Assembly (NCBI GenBank): GCA_009801085.1
Contig: VNWV01000008.1
Location: 2,170,001 to 2,234,000 of the forward strand
Direction of reading: 5' to 3'
DNA: 64,000 nt
Origin: Lasiodiplodia sp. COLG20
Taxonomy: Eukaryota > Ascomycota > Dothideomycetes > Botryosphaeriales > Botryosphaeriaceae
Position numbers and translations under genes: made by a program. Below, piece by piece: positions 9,740 to 21,780 of this stretch (positions are counted from its first letter, which is position 1; the number at the start of each line of letters is the position of its first letter). The notes below the pieces were generated by a model that was not told where the DNA came from, did not search any database, and worked only from the letters and a program-made list of their open reading frames with translations.

Positions 9740-12700
9740 CTAAAATCCCCACTGCTCCATCCAATTCTCAAACAACCTGCCATCGACAGCCTTGAGCTCG
9801 CGCAAACACGGGCTCAACTCCTGCGTGTGCCTCGTCTCCATGGGCGGCAGCGCGCCGCCCTCCATCTTCAGCCCCTCGTAAAAATCAATCAGCTTGACGC
9901 CGGGCTTCCTGGCGACCTCGTCGGCGTCGGTCAGGGGCACGCGGCGCAGCGCGTCGAGCCAGTCGTCAAACGCGACCGCCCGCACCTCCCTGCCGCCGTC
10001 GTGGCGGCCGTACCACTCGCGGATGACGGGCACGAGGTGTTCCCAGCGCGCGGCTTGCGGGTTCTGCACGTGGAAGACGTCGAGGCGCTCTTCTCCTTCT
10101 TGACCACTGACGATGGCAGCGTGCCGCCGCACCTTCGCGAGCGAGACCTCGACGACGGTGCGGCCCGCGGCGTCCATGGGCACCCAGTCGACGAGGTCCG
10201 AGTTGCCGAGGTGGGCAGGTACAGCGCCCATGTTGACGCTGGTGCGCACGAGGCTGGGCAGCCACTCGTGGCGGTTCCAGACGCCGCGGCCGCGCGGCCC
10301 GCCGAGCTGGCCGCAGCGCACGATGCTGGCGGGGACGCCGGAGCGGCGCGCGGCGACGGCGAGGATGCGGCCCGACACGTGCTTGCTCTCGCCGTAGCCC
10401 TGCGGCAGCGGCACGCGGTCGTCGTCGAAGAAGGCTTCGGGGACGGGGCCGGTGGATGGGTGGAGCTGCGGGTGGTTGCCGACGGAGGCGACGGAGGAGA
10501 TGAAGGCGATGTGGGCGCGGTGGGTGGAGGCGAGCGAGAAGTCGACGACGCGGCGCACGCCCGAGACGTGGGTTGGCTCGTAGGATTCGAGGGCGTGGTT
10601 GAAGTCGACGGCCCAGGCGTTGTGGATGAAGAGCGTGGCGGCGGCGGCCATTTGGTCGTAGTCGGGCTGGGACAGGGCGAACAGCGGCTGGCTGAAGTCG
10701 GTTTTGAGGAAGGTCACCTTGGAGAAGTCGGCCGTCTCGCCGCGCTCGGCGAACGACTGGGCCTGGCGCGAGGCGGCGGTCGTCGGGTCGGAGCGGTTGA
10801 GGCAGTAGATGTGCTCGACCTCGGGCGACTCGATCAGCTCCTGCAGGATGAAGTTGCCTAGGGCGCCCGTCGAGCCGGTGAGCACAACTGTGTGGCGGGC
10901 GGGCATGGGCGGCAGGTCGGCGGTCGACGAGGTGTTGGGAAGTGTCTCGGTGTACTTCCTGACCATGTCGGCCATGACCGTCTCGCGCGCTAGCTTCTGG
11001 CCGTCGTCGGTGGCCGACAGCTTGGCGCGCAGGGCAGCGGCCAGCTTGCTGACGGTGGGGTTGGCGTAGATGTCGCGCGGCACAACGGCAGCGTCGCGGG
11101 TGGCGGCCGACTTGATGGCCGACGAGAGGGCGCTGGCCAGGGCCATGGCCTGCAGCGAGTCGGCGCCCAGGTCGAAGATGTCGGCATCGTCGGTGGCCTG
11201 CGGGTTGTTCTGGAAGTTGGTGAGGACGAGCTGGAAGGCGGTGCGCAGGAAGGCCTTGGTGGCATCGATGTCGGCGTCCTTGTCGAAGGCGCCCAGCTGC
11301 TCGGTGAAGCCCTGGCCCTCGTTCAGGTACAGGGCGTCGATCTCGCTGTCGTAGGTGCTGACGGTCGCACGGCGCTGGATGGAGCCCTTGGCGGCGCGCA
11401 GGAACGGCTTGTCCCTCTTGGTGAAGGCAATCTTGTTCTTCCACACCTGGGCGTGGGCCGGGGCGTCGTGGTTGGCCTTCTCGACGGCGGGCCACACTTC
11501 GTCCAGGAGGAGGGCCAGGTCCTGCTTGCCGTGCACCTCGACCTTCTCCCAGTCGGGCTCGATCAGCAGCGCGGGCTGGAAGCGGCTCTGGCCGACGACG
11601 AGAGCGCCGCGCACGAGCGCGTGGTTCTCGACCGTCTTCTCGAAGCTGACGGGGTTGAACTTCTCGCCGTTGTTCAGCACGAGCACGTCGTCGCGGCGGC
11701 CCTTGTAGCGCCAGAGGCCCGGCTTGGTGGGGTGCGCCTCGAACAGGTCCTTGGTGCGCCACTCGGCGATGTCAGGGAAGGTGTAGAAGACCCCGAGGTA
11801 GCGCGGGTCGGCGATGGGCTTGATGACGCACTCGCACAGGCCCTCACCCTCGCCCGCGTCCTCCATGACCACGCCAGAGTAGGCCGACCACTCGAAGTAC
11901 TGCCAATCGGCCGGGTCGCGGTTGACCAGGCTCTGGATGAAGCACGCCTCGGTCGAGCCGATCATCGACGTCAGCTTGGTGACGTGCGTGATGCGGTCGC
12001 CCGCCTCCTTGGCCAGCGGCGCTCCCGCGAAGAAGACGTACTCCATGGTCGAGAGTGCGTCCAGCCCCTTCTGCGTCTCCGACATGTCCTCCAGCACCGA
12101 CGGCGCGAACAGCCCCGACCACGGCTTCTTCAGCTGTAGGATCTCCATGGCCATCTCGGCCGTCGGGATGCGCCCGGGCGGCGGCATGATCAGTGGGCCG
12201 CAGTAGATGGACTTGAGGATGGTGATAATGCCCATGGTGTGGAAGAAGGGCAGCATCGTGAACAGCGACTTGTTGGCCGTCATGTACATGGCCAGCGTGT
12301 TGGCCCGCCCGCGCGGCGCATCCATGAACCGCTGGTGGTCGAGCGTGTTCAGCCAGCCGTTGGTGATGTAGATGGGCTTGGGCAGCCCGGTGCTTCCCGA
12401 AGTGTGCAGGACGAGCACCGCCTCGGATTGCGAATACGGCCGCTTCTCCACTTTGAGGTTCCGGTACGGCCCCTTGGCGCCCTCGAGGATCATCTCGTCG
12501 AAGCTCGGGATCTGGTGCCCCGAGAGCTCCGGGTGGTCGTGAAACGCCTTGAGGTTCTTGTCCACGCCCTCCGAGTACAGGAAGTGCTTGCAGTCGGTGC
12601 GCTGGATCAAGTTGATTTGCCCGTCGTCCGAGTTGCGCAACGACGGGAGAAGTGCCTGCAATCACCCGTCAGTTCCCGCTCATGCCTCGATATTGGACCC

Positions 12701-13071
12701 TTCTTACCTTCTGATTGGCCTTGATCATGGCCAGAATGACGACCGTGTACCTCACATCGTTGATACTGACAGAGCGTTAGATTCTGATCCTCTCATTTGC
12801 TGCACGCTGGACCCTACCCAAGATATGCCACGGTCTCCCTTGCGGTCCCTGCGCCAATGGTTCTCTCAATCCACCTTGCCATTCCATCAACGGCTTGAGA
12901 AAGCTCGTGGAAAGTGATGTCCCGCCATTGACCGCTAATGTCATTTGACTGAGGTACCGAGACCCAGGTGCGGAATGGTTGAGAAGCCGCCAGCTCATCA
13001 ACACGACGGGTAATGAGTCTGTCCGCGAACGGAGAAAGACCGCCAGAGTAGTTCTGAGTGATGGAACCCAT
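9740..13071 (-). CDS. NRPS-like adenylate-forming reductase (A-T-R architecture)
   Basis: Exons 13071-12818, 12765-12708 and 12655-9740, with two 52-nt introns; product 1075 residues. The adenylation domain spans roughly residues 20-540: A3 core H-T-S-G-S-T-G at about 187-193, a G-S-T-E-A motif near 340, and the A10 lysine in A-K-G-S-I near 527. A carrier domain follows, with D-L-G-A-D-S-L and the phosphopantetheine serine at about 604. The C-terminal thioester reductase domain (about 690-1075) has the NAD(P) loop T-G-S-T-G-A-L-G near 697 and the SDR-type Y-G-E-S-K near 858. There is no condensation domain. Such enzymes activate one carboxylic acid, load it as a thioester and release it as an aldehyde or alcohol. 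The substrate is not predictable by eye. Phosphopantetheinylation must come from a transferase elsewhere. Confidence 0.92.
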
Positions 13072-15475
13072 GGTTGAAGTATTAGATAAGATCGGCTGGC
13101 TTGTGGCGTGAGAACGATGGAAGACCGGGCGTTGTCTTTGCTGGTTGATGAGGACTGAACTTCGCAGACTTCTTGTTCTTTTATACAAAGTCGCGCTGGA
13201 CAGCTCCCTGGCCGTTTGTCTGCTCCTCAGCCCGTGATTTCTCCGTGCGTGTAGTGCAAGCTGCAAGCGCCATCAGCTCTCCCGGTTGAGACATTTTCGT
13301 GAATCCGCAGTGTTGGTACAATGGAGTACGGGTTCGGCGTTCGTGCTCGGGGAGGTAAAGGGGGGAGGTGCATACAATCGCACGCGTTGTTTCACGGAAG
13401 CCACCCATGGTCTGCAGCAGGGTCCTGTTCGGAATGAGCTCGGGGATAGGTGGCTGATCGGGAACGGGAAGGGGATCTCTGTGGTGTTGTTCCCAGAAGG
13501 CCCTGGTCGTTGATCGGGCTTCGCTTGCGTCCCCTTTTTTCGTCAAAAAATTGGTCTTATCTTTCCATATCTCTTGACAACAAAGCTCCCAGATCCAGGA
13601 GTGGAGATTGTCAAGAGCACGGTCGATGGCCTCTGGAAATCCATCCCTTAAGGCCCCGACACGTCATCGGGGCCTTTTAGAGCCCATAGCAATGCGGCCT
13701 GATTCGGTCGAGCCAAGCCTTCCAAGCCCGTAAGTTGAGCTTGACTGCGGAAATCATTGTAAGGGTTCCGTGCATCCCGGTGTGAGGCGCAAGGGTCGGC
13801 CCGCACCCGATCGAGGGGCCATGACGAAAAAAGACGCATGGCTGTGTAGAGCCTGTTTCAGTCTGGCCGGCCCACAATTTAGGGAGATCCGGCGAGCAGG
13901 GAAGTGGATGAGGTGCCTTGCATCACCGTCCTGGATGGACCAACGGAACAGTGGAGTAGCCTCGGTAGTCGGACTTCTCTCGCACGGAGCGGGGCATATG
14001 AATACCACAGGCTCCGCCTTGGTGGGCGCTTATGGAAGATAAATCATGCAACAATGATGAGAATCCATACTTCGTGCTGCAGAACCTCGTCGAAGCTGAT
14101 AACAAAAGCGGAGGATGAAGTGACGGCAACGGGTACTGCACCTCCCGGTCAGACGAATATGGCTCTAGACTCTGCCCATGTTTCGTTGCATCGTGTCATT
14201 CTTCCAAGATTTCACGTTGACAGACTGCTGGGACGAGTCGTCACTCTCAATCACGGTGCAGACAGAAATGTGGACTGCCTGGTGCTGACATGCGTATTCT
14301 CGCTGCGCAACGGCGCCGCGCTGCATTTCTAATTGGCTGGACCCAAAGAACATCTTGTGATGTGAACTCACTCAATACGGTGCTCTCCCGACTCTACATA
14401 ATGTCTATCGACCATCATCAGCATGAGTCAATTGTTCAAGTTGCACAACTTCTCGACGCCGCTATCGGAGGTAACCCAGAGAGAACCGCAATAAAGGATT
14501 GCCGCAGGGAGTGTGTGAGCACTCGCCTAGACGAGCCCTACGGGCGCTGTTTGAGGGATTGTCTTTAGAAAACCATCCAAGCCATGATGTTTTCCGAATC
14601 GACCGTGAACTTTGACCAACGCATGCTCCTGATTCAGGTAGATCCAGTGCATTACTTATTTCGGCACAGAAGGATTCCCATCTCATTTCGTAAGGCTTAG
14701 CGAAGGCTCGGCTCGCAGCTCCCGCCGCAGATCGTACAGATAATACGAGCCTCTCCTGCAGCCCCTATGAAGCCACGTGTTTTCCTTGTACAACGACAGT
14801 TTTTTACATTTCCACGCTTCTCTCGAGCATGTTTCTCGGGAACTTAAAAACACCAAGAGAGAAAACCACCTCTGGATGGCTACAGGGGAGAGTATTGGAG
14901 ACATACCATCTACGATCCAACTACGGCCGGAGTTAGGACAAAGTAGCCAAAGGAAAGCTCGAAAAGTCCGTACGTCATGACTGCGCCTAGCAGCAAAGGA
15001 AGGATTTTGGCTGGTATCGTATTCACGGTCTCAAAGGCAACCATGCTTGATCACTTTACACTATCCGTGGACATTTCGAACTGGATTCATGGGCACCGAC
15101 TCGTACTGCTTACCCAATGTGCGGCATTTATCCCCTCGTAGATGAAGATGCCCTAGAATACTTCCTGGTCGGCCCAAAATAGCCCATGGATTGATTCTCC
15201 TGAGCACTGTGGCTGCTTTTCAAGGTCATCAAGCCTGTTGTTGGATTGATTAAAGACGCAGTCAATCACGGCACTCCATTGCGGCTGGATGGCTCGGTCC
15301 ATATAATTCCTCCGTTTTCCTTACTTGCAGTTTATCGCTCAGAGTATGGTAGAAATATGCCTCAAAAGTCAGGGGGGATGGCCATAGCATACCGCTGAGC
15401 CTCAGTCCAAGATGTGCTACGTAGCCTCATTCGCAGGAAGTGTCTCGGAGAGCAATTGTCGTCATTCGACAAAAG
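13072..15475. other. Gene-free stretch of 2.4 kb
   Basis: This contains the promoter of the reductase gene and the 3' flank of the transporter gene. The open frames are short, overlap on both strands and lack family motifs. No tRNA-like T-loop or repeat was found. Confidence 0.45.
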
Positions 15476-17184
15476 CTACTCCTTCGCCACAACTCCGACT
15501 TGCACGCCCTCGACCTCCGAGTCAGATGGCACAGCCCCATCCCTGGCAGTCTCCGCTTCATCCTCCCCGGGAGCCCTATCCTGCACCAGGAACGCCGCCC
15601 AAGTGGTAAAAGGGGCAGCAACATAGAAGGTGACGATGGCCACGATGAGGTTCGTCATCAAAGACGCACTTCTGACCGACCCAACCGCGTACGCAAAAGC
15701 CTGGCCCAGCGATTCCGCCGAGCGCAGTATACCCATCGACAGTGCGATCGTGTCGGCCTCGGTATCAAACGACCCCAGCGCCCAATACAGCCAAACACCA
15801 ACAACCTCGTACGCAATCCTACCAAACCCCATCTCGTCAGCGACTCTCCCTCGAAGCCAGTCAGAGAGAAACCGATAGGAAAGGTAAAATCACGTACCTG
15901 TAGATAATATAAATCCCCACGCCCGCGCCAAAATTCCCACTCGTCCAATCAATCTCGGGGCTCTCCCGCGCCCACTTCTCCTGCACGACGACGTTCCACA
16001 CCCACGTGCCAGTAAACAGCGCGAGCGTGAAACCCCAGCTCCACCGCGCCTGCGTCGAGCGGCGCAGCCGCTTCGTGTCCAGCCACCAGCCCGTCAGCAC
16101 GTTCGCCAGCGCGCCGACGACCGCGATCGCAAAACCAGCCAGCGCGCGCGCCCGCACGGTGAAGTACGCGGCCAGGTAGTTGCCCTGGTACGTGACGCCC
16201 CACTGCGCCGTGACGAAGGCCGGGACGAGCAGCGCGACCTCCTTGCGCTTGAACAGGCGCAGGAAGGCGCGGGCCTGCGTGCGGAAGGCCTTGGGGGTCG
16301 AGGAGAAGGTGGGCTGCTTGCCGTCGGTGCGGACGAGCTTGTGCGGCGGGGAGAGGAGCAGCGCGAGGGGTAGCCCGAGGCATTGGAGCGCGATGAGGAC
16401 GAGGTAGGTTTTGGGCGCGATGGCGCCGGTTGTGTCGCCCGAGGCGTTGAGTGCGAGTTGGATGGCTGTGCCGATGATGGAGCCGAGCTTGCCGAGCGCC
16501 ATCCAGATGCTGACTGGAAGGAAAGTGTCAGGTTTGAATGTTCTGGTAAGTGAGTGGGGTAGAGGGTGGGTTGCTCTTACTGCACATTCCTCTGCGTTGT
16601 ATTTCGGGGTAGCCGACCCCGATGGCTGCCTCGGCTGGCCATAGGGCTGCTGCCTGTGCTGTGTAAGTCTGCTGGTTGGATCGTAGAGAATCCATCGGGG
16701 GAGACGAACGGAGAGGCCGCAGGTAACAGCGCCGAATATCAGAAACCATTGCGTTCCCCAAACGGAATTGCAATAGAGTGCTGCCGAGTACGGCACGTAA
16801 CCGATGCAGCCGATGAACACTACCCAACGCATGCCAATGATATTTCCGACAATACTGGCCAGCGGAGAGAAGAATACCATGACTCTGGTTGAATCAATTA
16901 GCAACACAACACTCGAGACACAAAGGTGAGTAACTTACACGAAGGTAATGACATTCGCAGCATTAACAACGTATGGCTCTGCCTGTCCACCGGCACCAAG
17001 GTCTGCAAATCATCAGCGACTGTACCCTCTCAGTAAGTATGAGTCGCTTACTGTTGAGAGCAGTCCATATTCCTGGCTGTGTGAAACTGATGAGACCAAG
17101 AATTACCGCCTGAAAGATTGTTCCGCGGTAGAATCGGTGAAAGGCGCCCAGTTCCTTCCTCTTTCCTTCTGCCGCGCTTGCCAT
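15476..17184 (-). CDS. UNC-93-like major facilitator transporter
   Basis: Six-exon model: 17184-17052, 17002-16939, 16884-16710, 16653-16581, 16513-15898 and 15845-15476; product 476 residues. All phases close, and introns are 49-67 nt with GT and AG ends. One has the less usual donor GTTCGT at 16709. Splicing reveals the family signature A-L-N-N-L-G-A-G-G-Q after the first helix, a Y-P-E-I-Q-R-R-G loop, and G-K-L-G-S-I-I-G. About eleven hydrophobic segments are present and the C-terminal tail is acidic, as in fungal UNC-93/DUF895-type MFS proteins. The substrate is unknown; fungal members are usually called general-substrate or drug transporters. It sits between the NRPS-like reductase and the nitrilase on the same strand, so export of a product is possible but unproven. 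Confidence 0.85.
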
Positions 17185-17819
17185 GGTGGAGGAAAAAAAA
17201 AATTCAAGGCGTTTGTTACATTTTCTGCGTGTGGCACTATCATAAATTTTATAGGGGCAACCGGAGTTTCATTATCACTACTGATCTTGACGTTTCATCC
17301 GCAGCTCGCGCAAAAAGCAGGAAAATGGTATCAGAAGTGGGATGGACGGCAAGATATCCGCAATCGTCAGTAGCGGCATCGAAACAGATAAGTATCTTCG
17401 ATTAAGGCGAGGTTGAAACTCTTTTGTGTCGTCGGGATAGCGTGATTTGTCCCCAGTATCGCGTTGGTCCCCAGAGCGGGTCAACTTCGGAGTTGAAGCA
17501 TAGGGGTGGGGAACGGCTGCGTGTTGCTCGTTGTGGCTAGCAACTTGGCGCCAATTCCCGCCAGAGGACCCGTATCTCTTGGAGAAAGCGATATCCGTGG
17601 GCTGGAACATCCACGGGACCTTCCGACGTGGCCTTCGTGCTGAGGTTGTGGGAAAACTGCGGCATCATACAGGGGTGCTGATTCACTGAAAAGTACAGGG
17701 AAAACAATTGAAGACCATGGTCCATGCTTTTCAGGTCCGAATTTAGCGGCTCAATTACGTCTCTATCGAGTGAATAGATAACCTAATTTTGACTTGAGAT
17801 GCTTCATATTACCAACTTC
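17185..17819. other. Intergenic stretch
   Basis: Promoter of the transporter and 3' flank of the nitrilase gene. No feature is recognised. Confidence 0.45.
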
Positions 17820-19123
17820 TTAAACCACAGACCGGTTCAGCAGATCTCCGATCAGGTTCTGATGCCATGGAACGAAACTTCCAGTGACCTGCGGGATGTA
17901 CTGTGGAAATCCATCATTGACTCCCTGTAGAGTTCCCCATGAAAGCTCTCCATCAATGTTGTATGTTGTGTTCTTGAACTCCGACGCATTAAAGGAACGG
18001 TAAACGATTGGGTGTTCGTCGAAGGATACGTTTGCGGTAAGCTGAGACCAGACAGACGAGGATCCTCGTGGGAAGATAGTGCCAGTTCCGATGGAAGCCT
18101 GGACCACGATTGTGTCTCCCACGACAGCGTAGAAACGTCCGAGAGTAGTGATGACTTCGGCGGACTCGTAAGTCAAGCTGGCGTTGCCGAAGTCGGGTGT
18201 CATCCTGTCAAGCAAATTAGCAGCACATTCTCTTGCATGTCTCGCCGGTGATTCCTACGGCCAGGATCCAAGATGGATGTCCTCGGTCTGTGCTTGTTGA
18301 ATGAACATTGCTTCTGGCGTGGTGTGCTCGCCGCAGGAGAGCATGCCGATCCGACCGATCGGGGTGCTGACGGCGTACAGGTGCTCGAGTTTCCCATCTG
18401 ACCAAAGCTCGCGCTCTTGAGCCGATGGTCGGAGCTTGTGGCGATGTATCAAAATTTCGCCGTCCGGGGCGATCAGCGACTGTGCCATGTAAAGGTGTGC
18501 CGTATCCTTCTCCGAGAAAGAAAGACCCTAGAACGAAGATAGAACGTCAGCACATACTTCCCTTGAAGAAACGGAGAGATTTATCTTACGACATAGATCT
18601 GGTTATCAACGGCTGCCTGCACAAGCTTGTTCCAATTGTCGCTTCCAACAACAAGTGAGTTTTCGATGTAATCTTTGACGTGGTACTGGAACCAAGGATT
18701 GGGATCCTCATCGCTGATGACACCCTGATTACAATTAAAAGGCTAATTTTGGAGGGAACCTGCAAGAAAACTTACTTTCGGGTAGCCTGGAAACCAGACT
18801 TCTGGAAAAGTAACGACACGGGCTCCCTTCGCGGCGGACTCTCGAATCAAAGAGACACCCAAATCGACGGTCGCGTTGATATCGAGTGTGACTCCAGTCC
18901 AGTTCTTGTTCATCATGGGCGTGGGCCAGTTCGCAGGAGAGCGACGAACGGCAGCAAGAGTGAGGTTCGTTAAGTCCCACTGAGATACAATGTCCTCCAC
19001 GCTCTCGGTTGCGTTTTTCGTCGTCAGTGAGTTCGCCCATTGCACCAAGCTTGGCTGAGCACTTGCAGGCGCAAAAGCAGCCAGCAAAGTAGCCAACGAC
19101 GTGAGCACGCAGGAGAATCTCAT
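17820..19123 (-). CDS. Nitrilase / cyanide hydratase family protein with a signal peptide
   Basis: Four exons: 19123-18776, 18724-18590, 18527-18259 and 18204-17820 (introns 51, 62 and 54 nt); product 378 residues. The first ~22 residues form a clear signal peptide ending A-S-A. The nitrilase triad is present: Glu108 in F-P-E-V-W-F-P-G-Y-P, Lys192 in H-R-H-K-L-R-P-S, and Cys226 in L-S-C-G-E-H. The family normally has C-W-E, so the Trp after the nucleophile is Gly here. Many N-x-S/T sites fit passage through the secretory pathway. Most fungal nitrilases are cytosolic, so a secreted form is less usual. The reaction would be hydrolysis of a nitrile to an acid plus ammonia, or to an amide; the substrate cannot be inferred. 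An in-frame ATG 17 codons upstream exists, but the chosen start places the hydrophobic core correctly. Confidence 0.88.
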
Positions 19124-20763
19124 GATGGAAGGAAATGATAGAGCGGTGAGGCTGAAGTAGAGAGCCAGCTGCAAGAAAATTGCAACGCGTTAAATAGACA
19201 TTTTTGGCTGTAGCTTCTGCGTCATCCCAAAGATCCACACTTTGAAATGCTAGCAGCTAACAAAATATTGTGTCACTGATATTGAAGTGGAAGCACGATA
19301 GTGACGGACTAGCACGACAAGTCTTCCGATACTTTGCCGGTTAGATATGGCACCGAGTCAAGTGCCCGCGCAATGGCGTGCCGACAATCGGCAACTTCGG
19401 CATCTATCACTATCGGCCTGGACTATTGGCTACACAACAAGAGGCGTATTCATTTAGTCTATAGTAAAAGACATTCATGAGACTTCCTTTTTAATATTTT
19501 CGGCGCGATGTAAGATTCCCTGATTATCATCTCACACATCAGTATGCCGGTTCCGAATTCAATCAAGGGCGAATTGTTCAAAAGTCACTTCGGGCTCAAT
19601 CAGTAGACTATTCTTAGTGCGGAGGAACTACGGATTACATGTGGAGACGGCCCCCACGCATCGTGGGGTTATTCCTGAAGATATACTACTTTTATCTGCT
19701 CTGTCCTATCGGCGGTAACAATAGTCGGCATTTACGAAGTCTAAGCGCATTCTTTATCAAGGGGAAGGTTCTGAAAGTTAGACCAAAAAAGGAAATAGCA
19801 ATTTAAGTCCGAACTGAGAGCTCGGAAATAAGAATAAACAGAGGCATGGCCTTGGGGGAGTTAGGTAGTGTGCTACGTCCACCTACAAACCACCCGTGCA
19901 AAGTAACTCCGCAGCGGTTACCGGCTGTAAGAAATGTAGCTAACCGGAAGTTGTGTATACTGACACTACACAAGGTTGGTTTACATCAGTGGTGTCTAAT
20001 TGTCAAGGATCGGGCCTCCGGCCTTGAGTGACAACCCATCACCATCAAAGAGTCACGTGATTATTGCTGGAGGTAGACCGTTCGTGGTTTGCTCCTCACA
20101 AACTGCGACCGAGATTCTGCTTTGGACCCTATCAGGATTATTTTGTTGCAGATTCACCTCCTCAAATTTCCAAAGTCTCAACTCCTCATTGCGAGTCCAT
20201 TGTAGACTCAAAGCAGCGTCAGCATCCAATACCGCCACCCCCAGCGCCAAGACCCCTTGTACAACTTCTCTTCAAACATATCACCTCTCCAGCTCTTTCC
20301 CTCGCGTGGCTGAAGCGCAACCCGCCTTTGTTCTTCGGTCTCTGCCAGTCTCACTCCAGCCGTCCGCCGTCAGCCCCACAACCAGCGAGCACCACTTGCG
20401 CGCACCCAATGAACACTTTCACGGTACCGACGCGACAACGTACAAAATCCTTCTTCATGATTCAAAACGTCTACAGTGATGTTACGTCTTTAACGCCATA
20501 TTCACCCCTCGTTCGCCTATGGCGGACCCACGTTTCTCCATCCGTTACGCATAGGAATACAGAGACCGTAAATGGCGAAATGGCGTTTTTGAGCCAAATT
20601 CAGCAGCTCAGCTCGCTGCAGCGCAATGAATGATCTATAACAACCACTTCTATGCCCCTCTTTCCTCGCCCGCTCTCTCTCTCGTTTCCTGCGTGCAAGA
20701 GCCAAAGAAAATCCAATCCACCACCAGACTCTACCTCCCCACATCACCACCACCACCACAGCA
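19124..20763. other. Intergenic stretch of 1.6 kb
   Basis: This is the shared upstream region of the nitrilase (minus) and the esterase-like gene (plus). A 189-codon plus-strand frame at 20064-20633 has proline/serine-rich, non-family composition and is not called. The last 100 nt before 20764 are CT/CA-rich leader sequence. Confidence 0.45.
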
Positions 20764-21736
20764 ATGCCCCTCCTCCACCTCGCCACCACCACCCTCCTCA
20801 CCCTCGCCCTCTCCCTCCCCTTCACCACCGCCCTCATCCCAATCCAATTCCCCACCTGCCCCGAAAACCTGCACATCATCGTCGTCGCCCCGCTCCTGGC
20901 CTCGACCACGACTCTCACCGTCGACACCAACCCCTCGACCCCGCTCGACCGGCTCGTCGACGCCACCTTCGCCCAGCTGCCCAGCTCCAACATCAGCACC
21001 GTCGCCGTGCCCTACTACGACCCGGCCGCCGTGCGCTTTTCGGATCCGTCCACCTACGTCGCCGCCGTCGACGCCGGCATCCGCGACCTGCGCGCCAAGA
21101 TCAACGAGTCGATCGCCTTGTGCGCCGACGGCGGCGGCGGCGCGGGCATCGCGTTGCTCGGCTACGGGCGGCCGGGGGCGCAGGTCGTGGGCGATGCGCT
21201 GTGCGGGCGCGACGGGCCAACCGCGGGGCAGAGCGTGAATTTCGGGGAGGTGGCGCCGTTGAATCGGGCGTGGGGGGAGAAGAGTGAGTAGTATTGCTCG
21301 TAGTCTTTTGCTTTTTTTCTGTGGTCGGGCTGCGGTGTGTGCTGATACGGGCGGCGCTGTTGTAGTTACGGCGGTCATTCTGATGGGGGATCCGGGTCAC
21401 ATCGGGGGCCAGACGGCGTGGAACGTTGGAACGGCGGTGCGCGATGGCGTAAGTTACTATCTCATTTTCCCTCGGGACTACTGGTTTCCTTGGCAGTGGC
21501 AGGCTGGAAGTTCTCTTCGGTGGCAAACTTTGCTGACAGTGAGCAAGATCTATCCGTACAGGAACGTGGAGCAGTGTCGTTGGTATGACGGGCGGGCGCA
21601 ATCATACTGCGACCGCGGCGACCCGATGTGCGATAGCGGCGAGAATGTTGCGGTTCATCTGGGCCTTGTCGAGAAATATCTTCAGAACGCAACGGATTTC
21701 GTGGTGAAGAAGGCGTCACAGGCGCAACCGTCGTAA
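20764..21736 (+). CDS. Acetylxylan esterase / cutinase-family protein with an altered nucleophile elbow
   Basis: Exons 20764-21283, 21366-21448 and 21548-21736 (introns 82 and 99 nt); product 263 residues. A signal peptide covers about residues 1-24. The fold signature of the cutinase/acetylxylan esterase family (CE5-like) is clear: the strand leading to L-L-G-Y, then G-A-Q-V-V-G-D-A-L-C-G, later V-I-L-M-G-D-P, and the C-terminal C-D-R-G-D-P-M-C with the acid residue, followed by A-V-H-L-G-L-V with the histidine. The expected elbow G-Y-S-Q-G is replaced by G-Y-G-R-P-G at residues 133-138, so the catalytic serine is missing and one residue is inserted. It may be a non-catalytic homologue or have a changed function. 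The final acceptor (CAAG at 21547) is weaker than CAG but is the one that restores frame and family sequence. Confidence 0.82.
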
Positions 21737-21780
21737 GAAAGTAATTAAATCCAATTATTGGGGGTATCATAGAGCTTTTT

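Noticed and set aside
9827..10861. Long plus-strand frame opposite the NRPS-like reductase (344 codons)
   Set aside because: Antisense shadow created by the GC-rich third positions of the true gene; composition is Val/Gly/Arg/His-biased.
9966..11762. 598-codon minus-strand frame inside the reductase gene
   Set aside because: Arg/Pro/His-rich frame-shifted shadow; the A-T-R motifs lie in the other frame.
20064..20633. 189-codon plus-strand frame before the esterase-like gene
   Set aside because: Low-complexity Pro/Ser composition, no motif, and it ends in the leader of the real gene.
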